64,000 bases of DNA from contig JAVLRN010000010.1 in assembly GCA_032821775.1 (NCBI GenBank), positions 1-64,000 of the forward strand, written 5' to 3'. This DNA is from Sanguinoderma infundibulare. Lineage: Eukaryota > Basidiomycota > Agaricomycetes > Polyporales > Polyporaceae. A program made the position numbers and the translations under genes. Positions 1 through 9,345 of this stretch are shown here, in pieces (position 1 is the stretch's first letter; each line of letters starts with the position of its first letter). A model generated the notes under the pieces. The model saw only the letters and a program-made list of their open reading frames with translations. It ran no database searches and had not been told where the DNA came from.

Positions 1-185
1 CGGATAGTCACCCATACAATGCTCAAATAGTCGATCATATAAACCTCGGATAGTCGCTCATACAAACCTCGAATAGTCGACCACTAGACACCATTTATAT
101 GCCACTACAAACCTTGTATAGTCGACCGTTAGACATCATTTATATGCCTATTACAAAACCTCGAATAGGTCGGCCATATAATGTG
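1..185. repeat. 23/46-bp tandem repeat
   Basis: Three 23-bp units (1-23, 24-46, 47-69) are followed by two 46-bp units (70-115, 116-161) and a partial unit. Each opens with a variant of CGAATAGTCG and closes with ACAAACCT. The 46-bp units are a doubled period that adds a CATTTATATGCC-type middle. The array continues off the left window edge, so its true size is unknown. It looks like a minisatellite or the tail of a larger repeat. Confidence 0.75.
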
Positions 186-299
186 TAACAAGCACGGATG
201 GGTTGAGCAAGCAAGTGCGCAAAAAGCGCCCAAAGCGCCCAAATCCGAAGTCTACGAGATGTGCACATCTGCATTGCAACCATTTGTAAAGCTACTTCG

Positions 300-1479
300 T
301 TGTGAAAAAAGGGTGCCATATAGTAGAAGTAACATTTCGGCGACTTGCCAGACCACTTCCGAGGGCCCCAGGGGGTTGTGGCCAGCTGCCAGCTGAAATT
401 GGACCCCTGCTGAAGCTGCTGACTTGTGTGATCCAGGGGTTGATGACCTCAGCAGCCAGTGAAGGGACCATGCACTGCAAAAGCAGAGAGCTGGGAGGTG
501 AGGAGGACTGCTCTGCTTGACCTTCAGGAGTAAAGTCAGTGGTTTTGAGCATCACGTTTGAGGTGCCCAAACCCACTAAGAGGCAGTTGATCGCATGCTG
601 GGGAGCTGTGAAAGGATGCAAGTTCAGAACTAACTAAAATGACTCAACATCAGTCACTGGGGTGGTTGACAATATGACCACCGGTCTGTTGGATGGTAAC
701 ATCTTGTGATTGCTCTGCACCTTGCTACATATCATTGTCTTCATCATGGTCCCTGCCACCCATCTCCTTGATGAGGTCATCTAAACACCCTCACCTTAAT
801 GCATGTGAGGCCCTCCTCACCATCTTCTTCATCACTCTCTTTGTTGCTCCTGTTCTGACCCTGGATCTGCTGCAGCAGTTTCTTGCCCCAATCTAACATC
901 TCATTGACGTCTCTCCACTGGTCCTCATCAATCTCACCCCTCCTGCACATCACTTTCATCCACTTGCCTGTGTTCTTGTGCCCCAATGTTACATGCTCCC
1001 TTGCCCACTTGACCTTTCAATTCAGCCATGCCTTCTCTTTGTCTGCATCTTCATCATCTTTGCCCTCCCTGAGCTTCTCTGTGAAATGTGTGTGCTCCTT
1101 CATATTGATCCAGCAGAACATCTTGCTCTTGATCTTTGTGACATGCTTCACCTTGACCTCAGTGTGGAACATAAGGTTGCACATCTTGGCGAGCTCTGCA
1201 CAGTGCACAGCAACCTCCTCGACCAAGAGGTGGTTCATCTGAAGTAATTCAGTCTGTGTGATCCTGTCCTCTTGCATTTTGATGGACTTGAGGAGCTTGT
1301 TGACAGCACTCTTAAGCTTATTCGTGGACTGTGTGCAATGCATTTGATGGTTAGCTTTTTGAAACATGTGCAGTGATGGTGGGTCAATTGAGCATGCTTA
1401 CCTTGAACCTTGCAGTGAGCTTGAGGTTCAATGTTCTGCTCTTGGGCTTGGCTTGTAGAGGGAAACTCAGATGTTCAGC
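300..1479 (-). pseudogene. utp14: UTP14 fragment, C-terminal part (decayed)
   Basis: Minus-strand relic of the U3 snoRNP/SSU-processome protein Utp14, which acts in 18S rRNA maturation in the nucleolus. An exon at 1402-1479, bounded by AG and GT splice signals, reads AEHLSFPLQ, a Utp14 hallmark. Downstream frames read KNTGKWMKVM and RGEIDEDQW, then around 420-560 MLKTTDFTPEGQAEQSS and NPWITQVSS, in the same order as Utp14. An in-frame TGA near 1017-1019 joins two halves that lie in the same frame. Many positions that are Arg in the family are Cys, His, Trp or Gln, as expected from C-to-T changes at CpG. The fragment continues the pieces at 16972-17720 and 20533-20795. Below about 420 the match fades and the true end is unclear. 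Confidence 0.8.
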
Positions 1480-1543
1480 CTAGAAGGAGGATGTTAGCAC
1501 TGCAAATGTGCCTTTTTTCAAGAATAACTATAACTGTACCTCC

Positions 1544-1551
1544 TGTATACT
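1544..1551. other. Left target-site copy of the TIR transposon
   Basis: TGTATACT here and TGTACGTT at 16972-16979 flank the DNA transposon. They agree at 5 of 8 positions and the three differences are all transitions, so they look like an aged 8-bp target duplication. Both lie at the same point of UTP14, next to an exon/intron border. Confidence 0.45.
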
Positions 1552-1789
1552 CTGAAAAAACCCCCCCAGGCTAATTTAGTGGAAGTACAACTAAAAAGTT
1601 GGAATTAGTTTTGCATTAGTGGCATTAGGAACATTAGTTGTAAGTTAGACAGGTCCTCATTTTTTTTAGGTATTAGGGACAAAGTAGCACTACATTAGTG
1701 CTACTTTGTTCCTGATAGTACTGTAGTACTACTTTATCTCTAATCCTTTCTAATGGTCACTAACACAGGACTACAGGTTCAATATCTCA

Positions 1790-2703
1790 CAGATTGGCTG
1801 GGCTGTCCAGAACTTGCACACACCACCAAGATAGACATAAAGAGTTGGTATTGAGTGTAACAAATACATCACTGTAGCTATACACTAGCAAGCAGGTAAC
1901 CAACAGTGACAATTTTCTTAGATGTTCGGGAAGATGATGGTGGGCTTTTAAATGGGCATGAGCTGGTCCATGAGCCAGCTGACCTTGTACATGTACATGG
2001 TCTGAAGAAGAAGAAGGAACCATTCAGGGGGTGGAACTGTGAGCAGGATGACAGGGAGGACAATTTGCATACCTACAATGTTTTGAAGGTCAACGACACA
2101 TTTCTCGATGAAGGTCATGGGCCTGAGCTTGAAGCACTTTGCACAGTGCATGGCAAGCATGAGGTTATGGACGGGGATGAGCAAGACCTTCCGCCAGTCA
2201 TTTGAGGGCTTGCAGCAGACAGGGTGTACATGCAGAAGGTCTTAGACAGCAAGGATGTGAGTGGGGAAATTGGGAGAAAAGTCTTGTAGTGTGTGGTGCA
2301 CGGCATGATCTGCAATGATGATGTTTACCTCTTCGGGGAGTGCAACATGTGAAGAATACTCACAGGACAAGAGGAGCCCATATGACAAAGTCACTATTAT
2401 GGCCATGAGGGTAGTAGTGCACTGGATGGAGGAATGAAGGTGTGTGAGGAGAGAAAATGTGGATGGAGATGAGCGAGAGACTCAGGGATAAGGGTAGACT
2501 TTAGAGGGAGTCCATGCATGAGTGGTAGAGGTGAAAGCTTGCCTTGTGAGTTGGGAGGGTGAGTTCTTCACACTCAAAGGTGTCCTAGACAGTGTGGTGA
2601 CCACTTGGTGCTGGACATCACATTTGGATGGATGTGTGATCGATGATGACAGTTGGAGAGGGACAAGATGTCAAAGACAGGGACCTGCTCTGGGGAGTGG
2701 TTA
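1790..2703. other. Decayed interior of the TIR transposon, left part
   Basis: Low-complexity, CpG-poor sequence. The minus strand gives short open stretches (for example 1948-2184, containing LMLAMHCAKCFKLRPMTFIE) that read like decayed protein but match no family I can name. It ends at the 5' LTR. The reading on the far side resumes at 14515. Confidence 0.4.
2700..2703. other. Target-site duplication GTTA, left copy
   Basis: GTTA directly precedes the 5' LTR and is repeated exactly at 14511-14514 after the 3' LTR. A 4-bp duplication fits a Ty3/Gypsy-type integrase. Confidence 0.85.
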
Positions 2704-3791
2704 TGTCATACGCGGTGTATGACTGATCTGTTGGACAGGTACAGGCTGGTAGGAGAGCCGGTTCAGCACCGGAACTGCCTTGGCTCTGAAGAGCCTATCT
2801 TTAGGTTCAGAGAGCTGCCGGGGCGAAGGGAGGACAGGGAGTCAGTCCAGGAAGGACCTGGGGAGGAAGGCGAGAGCTCAAAGCGCAGGATGCGTGTAAG
2901 GCGCAACACGATCTAGCATGGACTCTACATGTACTCTCTATTCGTTTGCTATGGTGCATAGATGATTTGGTTCTTGGCACATGACCTGAAAAGGCTGACT
3001 AAGGTTCAAGCATGATGACTGATACACATTACTGTACACATGCTCAGTCAGCGCAGGTTTTTCTTTTTGTATGATGGGACTTTATTGTTATTTGGGAATG
3101 ACTATTATACTCTATCCTTTTATCCTTTGAGCATTCCCACACTACAAACTTTGACCTATTATTCCTCATACTTAATTGTTTGAGGATAACTTTTATCCTA
3201 GCCTATTGTACTTGAGAATATTCTCAGGTATATAGCACAATAATTGTGCTTATTTCATGGTATGGATATGTTATTCCCATGCTGATTGGTGGACTATTGT
3301 TTATTCCTTTATTGTCCATAGGATTATTTCTCACAGCCTGTATATACTCATTGTCCAAGGACAATGAGCACTTTAACAGTATTGTGCTATTTTAGATACA
3401 GTATTGTGTCTATAGCCTATTGTCCAGACTTAGCACAATAGCACAATAGCCTGTTTATTTGTATTTGGTTCTAGGTAGCTACTAGTATATAAGGACCTCA
3501 GCTGGGTCCCCCAAGAATGACAACTCAGTTTCCCCCAGACTGAAGTCCCACCTCTGACAGGTGTTCCTGGTGCAACTGTGCACAATAGCCTTCTCTTCTG
3601 AGAGTTAGAAAGCCTCTGACAGGCTTGCTCTCTATTATCCCCTTCTATACCTCACCCTTACCTATCATCCCCCATACCTCTGATCACTATCACGGACACC
3701 TGGAGGAATATCTGACCTAAAGTCTGGTCCGATTACTTCAGGCGCATATTATCTAGTAGTAGTTTCTATTAGGTAGTTTGTGCGTATCACA
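2704..3791 (+). repeat. 5' LTR
   Basis: 1088 bp, TGTCATACGC...GCGTATCACA. Nearly identical to 13423-14510; the visible differences lie in the first 300 bp (for example CCTGGGG versus CCTAGGG, and AAGGCGC versus AAGGCAC). It contains a TATA-like box and many copies of a palindromic ACAATAG/CTATTGT theme (about 3190-3450). Confidence 0.97.
3486..3494 (+). promoter_or_regulatory. LTR TATA box
   Basis: TATATAAGG in the 3' third of the LTR, a good core promoter for the element's genomic RNA, with the R region probably starting some 25-35 bp downstream. The matching site in the 3' LTR is at 14205-14213. Confidence 0.6.
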
Positions 3792-3793
3792 AA

Positions 3794-3815
3794 TTGGAGC
3801 CCACCGCGAGGGGGA
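3794..3815 (+). other. Putative primer-binding site
   Basis: TTGGAGCCCACCGCGAGG lies 2 nt after the 5' LTR. It starts with TTGG, where the TGG would pair with a tRNA CCA end, and is GC-rich like a tRNA acceptor/T arm. I could not assign the tRNA species. Confidence 0.5.
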
Positions 3816-4136
3816 TTGTGATCAAGACATCTCACTTGTCTACTCCAATCCCTTTCATATTCCACCATACCATCAAGACCATTAGGTGACTTACTCAGCA
3901 ATTTACCTTTTGCTGTGTCAGACCTAGACTCAACCTCCTCTACACCCTCTATATCTCATATATCCTCCGACCAATTATCCCTGCCCAGTTCTCTGGCTAT
4001 ATCAAGGCAGTCAAGCATTAGTCAACAGCAGGCTAGTGCAAGCACTAACCCATCACTTATACCAGTGACAGTGCTGCCATCCTCAATACCCAGTATATCC
4101 ATCTCACAGATACCACCTCCATCACAGACTGCTGTT

Positions 4137-6893
4137 ATGGCTACTCGCTCTGCAGCGGATATGCCACAGCGTGGTTCTAACAAGGCCCCCAAAACTTTTA
4201 AAGGAAAACCTCGCAAGGTCAAGGATTTTATTCAGGATTATGAAGATCTTTTAGACCATAACAATGTCACAGACAAAGCCAAACAGTGCACATATATTCA
4301 CCGGTATTGCAGCCGGGATGTGCGCGAAATACTGGAGACTTTGGATAATACTGACTGGACAATTATGAAGGAGCAGATTTTGAAGTTGTTTGATGCTGAC
4401 CGATATGAAAAGTGTTACAGAAAGAAAGACCTTTCAAGCTTTATAAAGAAGGCAAGAGCTAGGCCAATGAGTTCACTCAGCAAATTCAGAAATTATTATA
4501 GGGATTTTCAGAAGATTGCAGGATGGCTCAAGTCAAAAGGTCAAATCTCAGCTGAAGAATATCAGAAATGCTTTTGGAAAGGCATTCCCAAGACACTTCA
4601 GGTCCGGCTTGAGGCAGCCTATCACCAGGAAGTCAGCAAACATGATTACAAGCAACCATTTGAGGTGAGCAAGTTAGTCAAGATAATAGAAAGAATGTAT
4701 GGTCGAGACCGGTTTGATGCAGACTTATCAGACTGGGATGATGAAGATGGAGACATTGGTTTGGACAGCTCAGAATCTGATTCTGATTCAGACACAGAAG
4801 ATAGTGATGAATCAGATAATGAGTCTGATTATGAGCCTAAACACAAGGACAAGCTGCGGAAAACTCTCAAGTTAGTGCGAAAGCAGAGAAAGGCACGCCA
4901 AGTAAAGTTTGACACTTTACCCAAGACTATCCCTAAGACCACACGGCGCACATATGAGCCTGGTACCCAGGATGATGTTGAGGATCTCATTATTAGGCTT
5001 CAAAGCATGTCTATTGATGATCCAAAATATGCATCACTTTTCTACCGAGCATTCAAGCTGGACAAGGATATTGCGCTTATCCTCAAGTCACCCAAAGGTG
5101 CCTCACCTCGCTCATCACCCAAGTCTTTTGTGCCTTCAGCAAGACCCAATGGCATGAACAGCCGTGAGGAGATGAGATGCTATGGCTGTGGTGCACAAGG
5201 GCATGGGCTGAATGACTGTGTCGCACTAAAGGATCTCACAACCAGCGGAATTGTCAAGCGAGATGAAAATGGGAGGTATGTGATGGGAGATGGTGCAAGG
5301 ATTATGCGCAATGGTGATGAACCACTCACCCGTGCAGTTCGCCGCCTTCAGGGAGCTCATGGTAGCTCAAACTTTGTGGCTTTAGCAGCTCAAGCACCCA
5401 TAGATCATTGGGAAGGGTCAGATGCAGAGGATGATTATCAATATGTATTCCCTGTGGAACATGCTCCCAAAATGGTAAGGGAAGCACGCAAAGAGCGCTT
5501 CGAGGGAGTATTTCCACCACCACGTCCAAACTGGGCAAAGCGCACTGCCCCAGAGAAATCCAAACCTCCAGGGATCCGTCAAGCTGATATTACACCTCAA
5601 GTGTCCCAGCCCAAGCCAGTTGAGACTCACAAACCCACATTTAACCCACTGAATGATGAAGACATAGTCATGAAGGATGCCACATACAGAGCCCCCAGGA
5701 AACAGAAAGCTGATGAACCTAAGGTGGAGGGAAATGCCCGGAAACCCTTAGTTCAGTCACAGATTGCAAAGCAAGCAAATCCGAGCAAAATCCTTGACAG
5801 GATTCTCAAGACTCCAGTTACTATGTCTGTAGGAGAGGTTATTGGCACCTCCCGGGATGTAACTCAACAGCTGCAGGATTTAATGAAGGTTAAAAGGCCT
5901 AACCCAAGTCAAGAGGTAAAGGAAACCCCACCAATTCCGACTTTACTGGCTTATCAGAGTCCATTAATCAGGATTAAGGTGTATTTCAATGGGCAGCCAA
6001 TATCAGCTATAGTGGACACCAGTTCGGAAATGAACATAGTCAGCAGTGATTTGTGGAAAAAGGTAATCCAATTACCCTTGAACACAACAATAAAGCCAAG
6101 AATGTTATCTGCGAACAATTCCGTGACCACCCTCATGGGAATTATCAGAGGAGTTGTATTGACCTGCGGAGAGGCCCAGACTGAGGCTACCCTGTGTGTT
6201 TCCGAAAATGCACCTTTCGGATTATTGTTGGGCAGGTCTTGGCAGAGGGACAATTATATTTCTATTGACGAAAGGGAGGAAGGGACATTTTTATTGTTCA
6301 AAAACCCTATAAATACAGACCTCGGAGTGCTGGAACTCCTTGCCCAACCAGCACACCAGTCCCGCACCTCCTATCACATTGCCGCTGACAACCCCGACCT
6401 CTCCGACACCCCTGACACCTTTGATACCCCTGATATGACCTCTTACTTCATTCGTGATGATGATTCAATGGCCCTGGCGGCCCCCGAACAGCACTACGTA
6501 GGCGGGGTCCTCGAGCAGACCATGTTCCCCGGCTATTTTGGCCATTACCAAGGCTGCTACTTCGAAGATTGGTATATCCCCATGACCACCTTCTCCGGCA
6601 CGGTCTCCGACGGCTTCGATAACTCCCCTAAGCACTCGATTACGCGTCACGGACAGGTCTACGTACGTTTTTACCCTACTGAGCACCTCAATTCACGTCC
6701 ATCACGTGCGCTCGAGATACAAGACCCACGGCGCCTCCAGGCGGGAGCGCCCGCATCCTCGGATCCCAGCCGCCACCTCTCCCCGGACTCTCTTCCCTCC
6801 CTCGTCTCTCTCTCTCTCCCGACACGACTCCCGCTTCGTCTCCCATCCACTTTCCTCGTCCTACTCGCATCACCTCTTCCTTCCTCGCTATGA
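4137..6893 (+). CDS. Gag-protease ORF of the Ty3/Gypsy element
   Basis: First good ATG is at 4137; the frame is open from about 3915. The order is a capsid-like helical gag domain (about 4200-4720), an acidic Asp/Ser tract (4730-4840), a CCHC zinc knuckle with the pattern C-x2-C-x4-H-x4-C at 5178-5219, and a retropepsin-like domain at about 5965-6310. The protease active-site triplet at 6015-6023 reads D-T-S, not D-T/S-G; one G-to-A change in the Gly codon would give this, so the enzyme may be dead. After about 6340 base composition becomes strongly C-rich and the frame continues through Pro/Ser-rich sequence. It stops with TGA at 6891-6893, overlapping the ATG of the next ORF as ATGA. The C-rich tail is unlike ordinary gag-pol linkers. 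Confidence 0.85.
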   Translation: MATRSAADMPQRGSNKAPKTFKGKPRKVKDFIQDYEDLLDHNNVTDKAKQCTYIHRYCSRDVREILETLDNTDWTIMKEQILKLFDADRYEKCYRKKDLSSFIKKARARPMSSLSKFRNYYRDFQKIAGWLKSKGQISAEEYQKCFWKGIPKTLQVRLEAAYHQEVSKHDYKQPFEVSKLVKIIERMYGRDRFDADLSDWDDEDGDIGLDSSESDSDSDTEDSDESDNESDYEPKHKDKLRKTLKLVRKQRKARQVKFDTLPKTIPKTTRRTYEPGTQDDVEDLIIRLQSMSIDDPKYASLFYRAFKLDKDIALILKSPKGASPRSSPKSFVPSARPNGMNSREEMRCYGCGAQGHGLNDCVALKDLTTSGIVKRDENGRYVMGDGARIMRNGDEPLTRAVRRLQGAHGSSNFVALAAQAPIDHWEGSDAEDDYQYVFPVEHAPKMVREARKERFEGVFPPPRPNWAKRTAPEKSKPPGIRQADITPQVSQPKPVETHKPTFNPLNDEDIVMKDATYRAPRKQKADEPKVEGNARKPLVQSQIAKQANPSKILDRILKTPVTMSVGEVIGTSRDVTQQLQDLMKVKRPNPSQEVKETPPIPTLLAYQSPLIRIKVYFNGQPISAIVDTSSEMNIVSSDLWKKVIQLPLNTTIKPRMLSANNSVTTLMGIIRGVVLTCGEAQTEATLCVSENAPFGLLLGRSWQRDNYISIDEREEGTFLLFKNPINTDLGVLELLAQPAHQSRTSYHIAADNPDLSDTPDTFDTPDMTSYFIRDDDSMALAAPEQHYVGGVLEQTMFPGYFGHYQGCYFEDWYIPMTTFSGTVSDGFDNSPKHSITRHGQVYVRFYPTEHLNSRPSRALEIQDPRRLQAGAPASSDPSRHLSPDSLPSLVSLSLPTRLPLRLPSTFLVLLASPLPSSL

Positions 6894-8777
6894 CTGGGCC
6901 CAAGGGCGAAGACGATGACGACGACAACGACGATGCCGAGCCGAAGACGAGCAAGACCGACCAAACCCCGAAGGAGGAGCTGGAGGAGGGGGAAATGGGT
7001 ATGGAAGTGGACGAGGAGGACGGGGAGAATGCGAGGGAGGAGGAGATGCGAGCAAATGACCGTAAAAACGTGAGCCCCCTTTTTTTTCGACCCTCCGCGC
7101 ATTCCCCAGGGCGAGGACGTGCTCAACACGGCCTCGACCCCGTCCTTTTCCCCCTCCCTTTTCCCCAATCAAGACCCGAGGCTCACGCACTCGCAGACGA
7201 CCGACCAGGAGCTCACCGTCGAGAAGCGGGACCCCCTCTCCGTCGCCTACAAGAATGTCATCGGTGCAACGTCACCGACAACCGCGACTCTCACCGGTGC
7301 CCAGGGGGACAACTACCCCCTGGAGCACCCAAACAACGGTGCTGCGACGACCCCCGCATCGCCCGAGTTCCCCAATCCCCTCCACTTCGCTGCGCTCACG
7401 GATGCACCGTGGCGTACGCCCCCTTTCTGCCCCCGACACGTCGACCAGCCCCTGCAGTCCTCCAGCGGACAAACATCGACCCTCGCCCCAGAGACCAACA
7501 ACACGGACGCCAGCGGGCAGGATCCCCGCTTCAGCGTGCCCTTCCTCCTACTCGACGCCCCCGAGACTGGCCTCGACCGCGACAGCGATGACAGCGACGA
7601 CACCCCCATCACCCCACCTTCCGCGCCCGAGCCCTCTCTCCTCCTCAACCGCCTGCTCGCTCCCTCCCCACACATACGCCCTCTCGATCGCCTGGACATC
7701 ACCCTCGCTCACCTCCACGAATCTCTCGGCATCCCCGACCTCGACCACATCAAGACGGTCGACCCCGCCCTCCTGCAGGATGGCAGGGGCAACCACCGCG
7801 ACCCTCTCCCCATCGGCGACGACCGCGCGCAGGACGCGCAGCTCCCCCAGACCCGCTGCATGCAAACCACGTATCTACGTGGCGGCAGCCCCGACTCCAC
7901 AACGATCCCCGGCCTCGTGCATTCCCCCAACAACCACCACCACGTCCTCAAGAACGAGCCAACGCTCCCGGAGCTCCCGTCCCTGGACCTTCGCGACAGC
8001 AGCAGCCTCAGCCCTACGTTGGAGGGGTCTGCCGTCCCCCATCTGCAGCCCATCCCCGACAACGACGACCAGTCCTCGCGCCTGGGCAGTCTCCCGCGCA
8101 TTCTCATCCACCCCCTGCCCATCAAGAAGCCCCGCATCCCCGAGTGTCCTCCAGGCGAGGACACCCGGCTCGCACGCCGCACGGCACCACTTCCCCCGAC
8201 GATATCCTTCCCCAGTGCGCCCACCAGTAACGGCGACGACTACGACTATGACGCCGACGCCGAGGATGACCCCATGCTCGACGCGGACGACCCTGACATC
8301 GCTCGTGACCAGCAAAGCTTGGTTCACGAGCGGCGTCAGCGCAAGACGGACGTCACCTCCGGTATGCCCCCCACTATCAAGCTCGAGCTCCCTCGCCGCC
8401 CTCTCCACCTTCGTACGTCCACTCTGTTTCCTGCTTCAAGTTTGTGTGCCGCGCAGGCTGCGTCCGCTCCCGCTATGTCTTCCTCTCCCGCTCTCTTGCT
8501 CCCACCTCCGGCTCCCGTCTTCTTTGCCGCGGCTGGACCCACGGTTGGGTCTTCCGACCTCAATTCCACTTCCCATGTCACTCCACGGTCCCCGGACGAG
8601 CACGAAGCTCACAGTCCATCCCCCACCTCATGCGTGCAAGCGGATGCATACGAAGACCTGTTCGTCCACGGTGAGGTTCGCGTTTTCGTCGAGCAAGTCC
8701 TTTCCGAGGCCCTGCAGAGCTGCGCGGACGACCTATGCGAGTTCTTCAAAGAAGAATTCGAAGTCTTCGCCGAGTAA
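6890..8777 (+). CDS. Accessory acidic/Pro-rich ORF inside the retrotransposon
   Basis: Starts at ATG 6890, overlapping the gag-protease stop. The first 60 codons (6890-7069) are strikingly acidic and Lys-rich (MTGPKGEDDDDDND, then EELEEGE and EVDEEDGE). A GTGAGC donor at 7070 and a TTCCCCAG acceptor at 7107-7109 would remove a 40-nt intron and join in phase to 7110-8777, giving about 615 residues. Without splicing the first frame ends at 7591. The long second part is Pro/Ser/Thr/Asp-rich, probably disordered, with a short helical C-terminus (VEQVLSEALQSCADDLCEFF) ending FEVFAE. A further intron near 8414-8457 is possible. No family recognised. The base composition (very high C) differs from the rest of the element and suggests capture of a host gene or transfer from another element. 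Confidence 0.5.
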
Positions 8778-9345
8778 GGTGCGTTTTCGCCTTCTTTTCC
8801 CCTTCCATACGCGATCCGAGACCCCCATCCGCAGGAGAGAGATCCCCGCGTGCAAGAGTGGTGCCACGTTTGTGCTACATCGTCCCCGTACGTTACGATT
8901 TCCTGGTGACTCTGTTCCGCTGCAGTTCCCCCACATACCCACACATCCGTCTTCTCGAGATTCTGCCTTGAGCTCCTTTCCCGCTATGTCCCTCCACCAT
9001 ATGTCACCCCCTGTGTGCTTCAGTTGTGTATCTGTGATAAGCGCTACGGCTGGCTGTGCCGCGCTTTCCCTCCCTGCCTGCTGTTACCATACCCTCAATA
9101 GCGGCCCCCACATTTCATTGTCATCCCTACCTTTTGCACATGTGTACCTGTTAGCGACTGCCTATCTTCCATATATGGTATTCAGGAGCCTCTGCAATAC
9201 ATGTCCTGGCGCTTTGATAGCCCACCCAGACCCACCCTTTTTCGTGTGCCCTCCAGCACCCCTGCAAGCCCTTTCGGGTGGCAACCAAGGTAATCACGAC
9301 TTATCTTGTCACACTCTGTGCCCTTTCCGCACTGAGGGCAGTGCA
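8778..9345 (+). other. C-rich to AT-rich transition before pol
   Basis: About 570 bp between the accessory ORF and the reverse-transcriptase region. The frame used by pol stays open through here (from about 7255), so a fused protein is formally possible, but its residues (Cys/Leu/Pro-rich) look like chance translation. No domain is visible. Confidence 0.4.

Noticed and set aside
7255..9345. Pol frame open far upstream of the reverse transcriptase, suggesting an 1159-residue fusion
   Set aside because: C-rich DNA rarely contains stops. The residues are Pro/Ser/Arg-rich in register with the other frame's codons, and the spliced accessory frame gives a more protein-like sequence.
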